Under the pieces are notes generated by a model. That model saw only the letters and a program-made list of their open reading frames with translations. It made no database searches and had not been told where the DNA came from. The position numbers and the translations under genes were made by a program. From NCBI RefSeq assembly GCF_000876655.1, contig NZ_JYCN01000003.1, forward strand, positions 34,375-98,374: DNA of 64,000 nt, written 5' to 3'. This document shows positions 62,752-64,000 of the stretch, piece by piece. The DNA is from Arthrobacter sp. SPG23 (lineage in GTDB: Bacteria > Actinomycetota > Actinomycetes > Actinomycetales > Micrococcaceae). Position 1 is the first letter of the stretch; each line of letters starts with the position of its first letter.

Positions 62752-63580
62752 CAACATCGCCAGGGCGTCCGGATGGCCGCTGCTGGCCTCCGAACTGAGT
62801 GTTCTTTTCCGCCGCCGCCGCACTTGGGCCATGCTGCTGGCGCTCGCCGCCGTACCGGTGCTGATGGCCGTCGCTGTCCGGGTTTCCTCGGCAGTCCCGC
62901 CCGGCCGCGGGCCTGCCTTCCTGGACCGGTTTACCCAGAACGGACTGTTTGTGGGCGTGACCGCGCTGCTGGTGTGCGTGCCGCTCTTCCTGCCCCTCAC
63001 CGTGGGGGTGGTGGCCGGGGACACGATCGCGGGCGAAGCGGGCCTGGGGACTCTGCGTTATCTCCTCGTGGCACCGGCCGGCCGCGTGCGGTTGCTGCTG
63101 GTGAAGTACGCGGGCGCTGCGGCGTTCTGCATCGTCGCGCCGCTGGTGGTGGCACTGGCGGGGGCCGGCATTGGAGCGTCGCTGTTTCCGGTAGGGCCGG
63201 TAACGCTGCTGTCGGGTGACGTGATCAGTCCCCAGGAAGCCGTGCTGCGCTTGGTGCTCGTGGCCGCGTACCTGACGGTGTCACTGCTGGGGCTGTCCGC
63301 CGTCGGGCTCTTCTTGTCCACGCTGACGGACGTACCGGTGGGTGCCATGGCTGCCACCATCGTGGCGTCCGTGGTGTCCCAGGTCATGGGTGAGCTGCCC
63401 CAGCTGGACTGGCTGCACCCCTGGCTGTTCAGCTACTACTGGTTCGGTTTTGCGGACCTGCTCAGGCAGCCGATTGCCTGGGATTCCTTTGCCGGCAATG
63501 CGCTGCTGCAGGGCGGCTACATTGCCGTCTTCGGGGCGCTCGCCTACGGCAGGTTCGTGACAAAGGACGTTCTGTCCTAG
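62741..63580 (+). CDS. ABC-2 type permease
   Basis: A 279-residue protein starting with TTG inside the ATPase gene. It has six membrane segments; GDTIAGEAGLGTLRYLLVAPAGRVRLLLVKY is the typical ABC-2 loop with the Glu-x-x-x-G-T-L coupling motif. It pairs with the preceding ATPase. The last four bases overlap the convergent NlpC/P60 gene. Substrate unknown. Confidence 0.85.
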   Translation: MPSNNIARASGWPLLASELSVLFRRRRTWAMLLALAAVPVLMAVAVRVSSAVPPGRGPAFLDRFTQNGLFVGVTALLVCVPLFLPLTVGVVAGDTIAGEAGLGTLRYLLVAPAGRVRLLLVKYAGAAAFCIVAPLVVALAGAGIGASLFPVGPVTLLSGDVISPQEAVLRLVLVAAYLTVSLLGLSAVGLFLSTLTDVPVGAMAATIVASVVSQVMGELPQLDWLHPWLFSYYWFGFADLLRQPIAWDSFAGNALLQGGYIAVFGALAYGRFVTKDVLS

Positions 63581-64000
63581 TACCGGGCCACGGTGGGGTG
63601 GAGCTGCATTCCGGCCATCCACGCCAGGTCCGTCACCGTGATGCCGTCCTCGGGGTTGAGGGCCTGGACCACGCGGCCGCCGCCGAGGTAGATGCCCACA
63701 TGGTAGAAATCGGGGGCCGATCCCCAGACCAGGAGGTCACCGGGCTGCGCCTGGGAGAGGGGCACGTGCACGGGCGCTTGGGCGTACTGCTGTGCTGCCG
63801 TGCGCGGAAGGTATTTGCCGGCAGCCGCGAAAGCGTTCTGCACCAGCCCTGAACAGTCGAACCCGAGCGGGCCGGTGCCGCCGTACTTGTAGAAATACGG
63901 AGAGCCCACTTTGCTGAGTGCCACCGAGATGGCGGTCTGGTTGGAGCCTCCGGGGGACGGGGCAGGGACCGGCGCGGGAGCGGGCGCCGGAACTGCCGGG
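63577..64000 (-). CDS. NlpC/P60 family cell-wall hydrolase, C-terminal part (5' end outside window)
   Basis: The frame is open to the window edge, so the start is missing; about 140 residues are visible. A Pro/Ala-rich linker (PAPAPVPAPSPGGS) leads into the NlpC/P60 domain. Catalytic Cys is in GPLGFDCSGLVQNAFAAAG, His in DFYHVGIYLGGGRVVQA, and the third polar residue is probably the Asn of LNPEDGI (or nearby). Such endopeptidases cut the D-Glu-diamino-acid bond of peptidoglycan. Signal peptide or LysM/SH3 domains would lie outside the window. Confidence 0.85.
   Translation of the reverse strand, partial: PAVPAPAPAPVPAPSPGGSNQTAISVALSKVGSPYFYKYGGTGPLGFDCSGLVQNAFAAAGKYLPRTAAQQYAQAPVHVPLSQAQPGDLLVWGSAPDFYHVGIYLGGGRVVQALNPEDGITVTDLAWMAGMQLHPTVARY

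Overview
The window is GC-rich, densely packed DNA, almost all of it protein-coding. Its content points to a high-GC actinobacterium of the Arthrobacter/Pseudarthrobacter type (Micrococcaceae). Pointers are a CmtR-like metal sensor, a fused beta-phosphoglucomutase/GH65 phosphorylase, a GAF-ANTAR regulator, an actinobacterial Holin-X/DUF3618 cassette, a hut locus next to an IclR regulator, and frequent GTG starts. The genus is an inference from gene content. No rRNA, tRNA, CRISPR array, prophage or insertion sequence was seen.

Region 1 (0-9 kb) is mixed housekeeping and accessory genes: the end of a glycerophosphodiesterase, an ABC drug-type exporter, a DoxX-like protein, an AzlCD exporter, a GAF-ANTAR regulator, a TetR regulator, a thiamine-binding-type protein, an O-methyltransferase and Dps. 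Region 2 (9.0-12.4 kb) is a tight three-gene cassette: an acyl-CoA dehydrogenase-like protein, a PIG-L deacetylase fused to a SAM methyltransferase, and a family 2 glycosyltransferase. It looks biosynthetic and its product is unknown to me. It is my main candidate for an undescribed system.

Region 3 (12.5-31.6 kb) looks like a stress or dormancy island: a Ca-type P-ATPase, PEP synthase, a heavy-metal P-ATPase, CmtR with a CDF-like transporter, a polysaccharide deacetylase, HAD-GH65 phosphorylase, universal stress protein with zinc alcohol dehydrogenase, and a BrkB/DUF3618/Holin-X operon. Similar 15-base boxes, resembling DosR/DevR sites, lie upstream of several of these genes and suggest one regulon. 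A second, similar gene pair (universal stress protein plus a rifampicin-phosphotransferase/PEP-synthase-like enzyme) lies at 56.7-60.6 kb.

Region 4 (31.9-42.1 kb) is catabolic. A LysR regulator is divergent from an MHS-type transporter and 3-hydroxybutyrate dehydrogenase. A TauABC-like ABC transporter is divergent from an IclR regulator, a class III CoA-transferase and an HMG-CoA-lyase-like enzyme. Together these suggest uptake, CoA activation and retro-aldol cleavage of a branched hydroxy-acid, giving acetoacetate-type products.

Region 5 (42.1-54.8 kb) is a histidine-utilisation locus: an amino acid permease, an IclR regulator (HutR-like), hutU, hutH and hutG. HutR-like boxes lie beside the regulator, hutU and hutG. 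A D-apionate-lactonase-like gene sits inside the locus and hutI is missing from the window. Four strong intergenic hairpins with unrelated arms but similar build cluster here. Region 6 (54.9-64 kb) holds CopC, a small FAD-type oxidoreductase, the stress pair, a LolA-like lipoprotein-carrier-type protein with an ABC-2 exporter, and the C-terminal part of an NlpC/P60 hydrolase cut by the window edge.
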